This document shows, one piece after another, positions 63,660-64,000 of a stretch of 64,000 bases of DNA (positions within the stretch are counted from its first letter, which is position 1; every line of letters begins with the position of its first letter). The translations under genes and the position numbers were made by a program. The notes under the pieces are model-generated. The model did no database searches and was not told the origin of the DNA. It worked only from the letters and a program-made list of their open reading frames with translations. The stretch spans positions 2,920,001 through 2,984,000 of the forward strand of contig CP053447.1 of NCBI GenBank assembly GCA_013285425.1, in the 5' to 3' direction. The stretch is from Ignavibacteriota bacterium (GTDB lineage Bacteria > Bacteroidota > Ignavibacteria > Ignavibacteriales > Ignavibacteriaceae).

Positions 63660-63881
63660 AAACAAAAAATTAAGGAAAATCTAAAACAAAATCTTGATTG
63701 GTATAAGAATCAATCTTTAGAAACACAACTAAGTTTGTTCGGTAATTTTCTGGAGATAGCCAAAATATTGGCAAATCAACTGATGGATGAAGAAGTAAAA
63801 GAAAAAGCAGGAATAAGATATGACAGAGAGATGCCATCATCAGGCTGATATAGCCGCTGGGGCAGTAATCCAAAAAAATAA
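63660..63881 (+). pseudogene. N-terminal remnant of a mutator-type transposase
   Basis: Read in the frame of 63660, the sequence gives KQKIKENLKQNLDWYKNQ, LSLFGNFLEIAKILANQLMD, EEVKEKAGIRYDREMPSSG, a TGA stop at 63846-63848, then YSRWGSNPKK and TAA at 63879. YSRWGSNP preceded by an acidic AGIRYDRE segment resembles the N-terminal part of IS256/mutator-type transposases. The TGA probably replaces an Arg codon (CGA). There is no start codon and no catalytic region in the window, so it is a decayed or truncated copy. Family assignment is moderate. Confidence 0.55.
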
Positions 63882-63882
63882 T

Positions 63883-63903
63883 GTAAGTAATATTTTTACT
63901 TAC
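63883..63903. repeat. AT-rich perfect hairpin
   Basis: GTAAGTAA (63883-63890) pairs with TTACTTAC (63896-63903) around TATTT, two bases after the transposase remnant. It could be a weak terminator or a scar of the element. Confidence 0.4.
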
Positions 63904-64000
63904 TTAATTAAACGTTTACCGCCTATATTGATGATTGCCTAAAGCTTGTTTTTTAAGTTACTTTTTAAGGAATGAATTTTGAAATAAAATAATCCATAGT

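Noticed and set aside
1-64000. CRISPR array, rRNA or tRNA genes, prophage
   Set aside because: No regularly spaced repeats, no rRNA segments, no tRNA cloverleaf and no phage structural genes were seen anywhere.

Overview
The window is AT-rich, chromosomal bacterial DNA. It most likely comes from the Ignavibacteria/Chlorobi side of the Bacteroidota. Two secreted proteins end in a type IX secretion (T9SS) type A sorting domain carrying the YPNPFNP motif. IspG is the long form with a large central insertion. There is a geranylgeranyl-reductase/ferredoxin pair, a LytS/LytTR pair and a TonB-dependent receptor. The lineage is inferred from protein style; no 16S gene or other marker is present. Several genes start with TTG (rfbC, the YwqK-TonB protein, the zinc-ribbon protein, probably the FeoB G-domain gene).

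Layout. 1-3907 (minus): surface-polysaccharide operon rfbA-rfbC-DegT aminotransferase-Wzi-like outer-membrane protein, the last running off the left edge. 4000-13084: housekeeping and membrane genes (mgtE, pdxB, a YwqK-repeat/TonB protein, an HEAGH membrane protein, DUF2911, trhO, a PAS histidine kinase, exonuclease III). 13108-17314 (minus): an unusual Feo-type metal-uptake locus, with a soluble DtxR/MntR regulator, a membrane-anchored DtxR-FeoA fusion and FeoB split into separate G-protein and permease genes. A near-perfect palindrome lies just upstream. 17525-30919 (minus, apart from the small plus-strand GlsB-type gene at 19697): cobO, DinB, metallo-hydrolase, sirtuin, TPR, YhaM-like, ugd, a histidine kinase with a degenerate receiver, a T9SS client, GGR, ferredoxin and dnaG.

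31046-39345 (plus): a conserved information-processing block: ispG, a possible tiny ORF or sRNA with a strong terminator, Nif3-like, C4 zinc ribbon, RNase P RNA, recJ, yebC, ruvC, ruvA. 39346-44642 (minus): FAH-family hydrolase, a secreted protein of an asparagine-synthetase-B-labelled family, clpX, a TPR protein. 45075-50980 (plus): VWA lipoprotein, dxr-rseP, LytS/LytTR. 51053-61322: TonB-dependent receptor, HU, GNAT, GH13 amylase, DUF885 lipoprotein, AI-2E permease, Na+/alanine symporter, small outer-membrane protein. 61450-64000: a decayed mobile-element zone with an IS200/IS605-like pseudogene, a T9SS client carrying an in-frame GC-rich palindrome, and a mutator-type transposase remnant.

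Links between genes: ispG and dxr belong to the MEP isoprenoid pathway, and GGR reduces isoprenoid chains. The Feo locus appears to be a self-contained metal-sensing and import unit. recJ, ruvA and ruvC serve recombination. No tRNA, rRNA, CRISPR array or intact mobile element was found. The most unusual element is the Feo locus.
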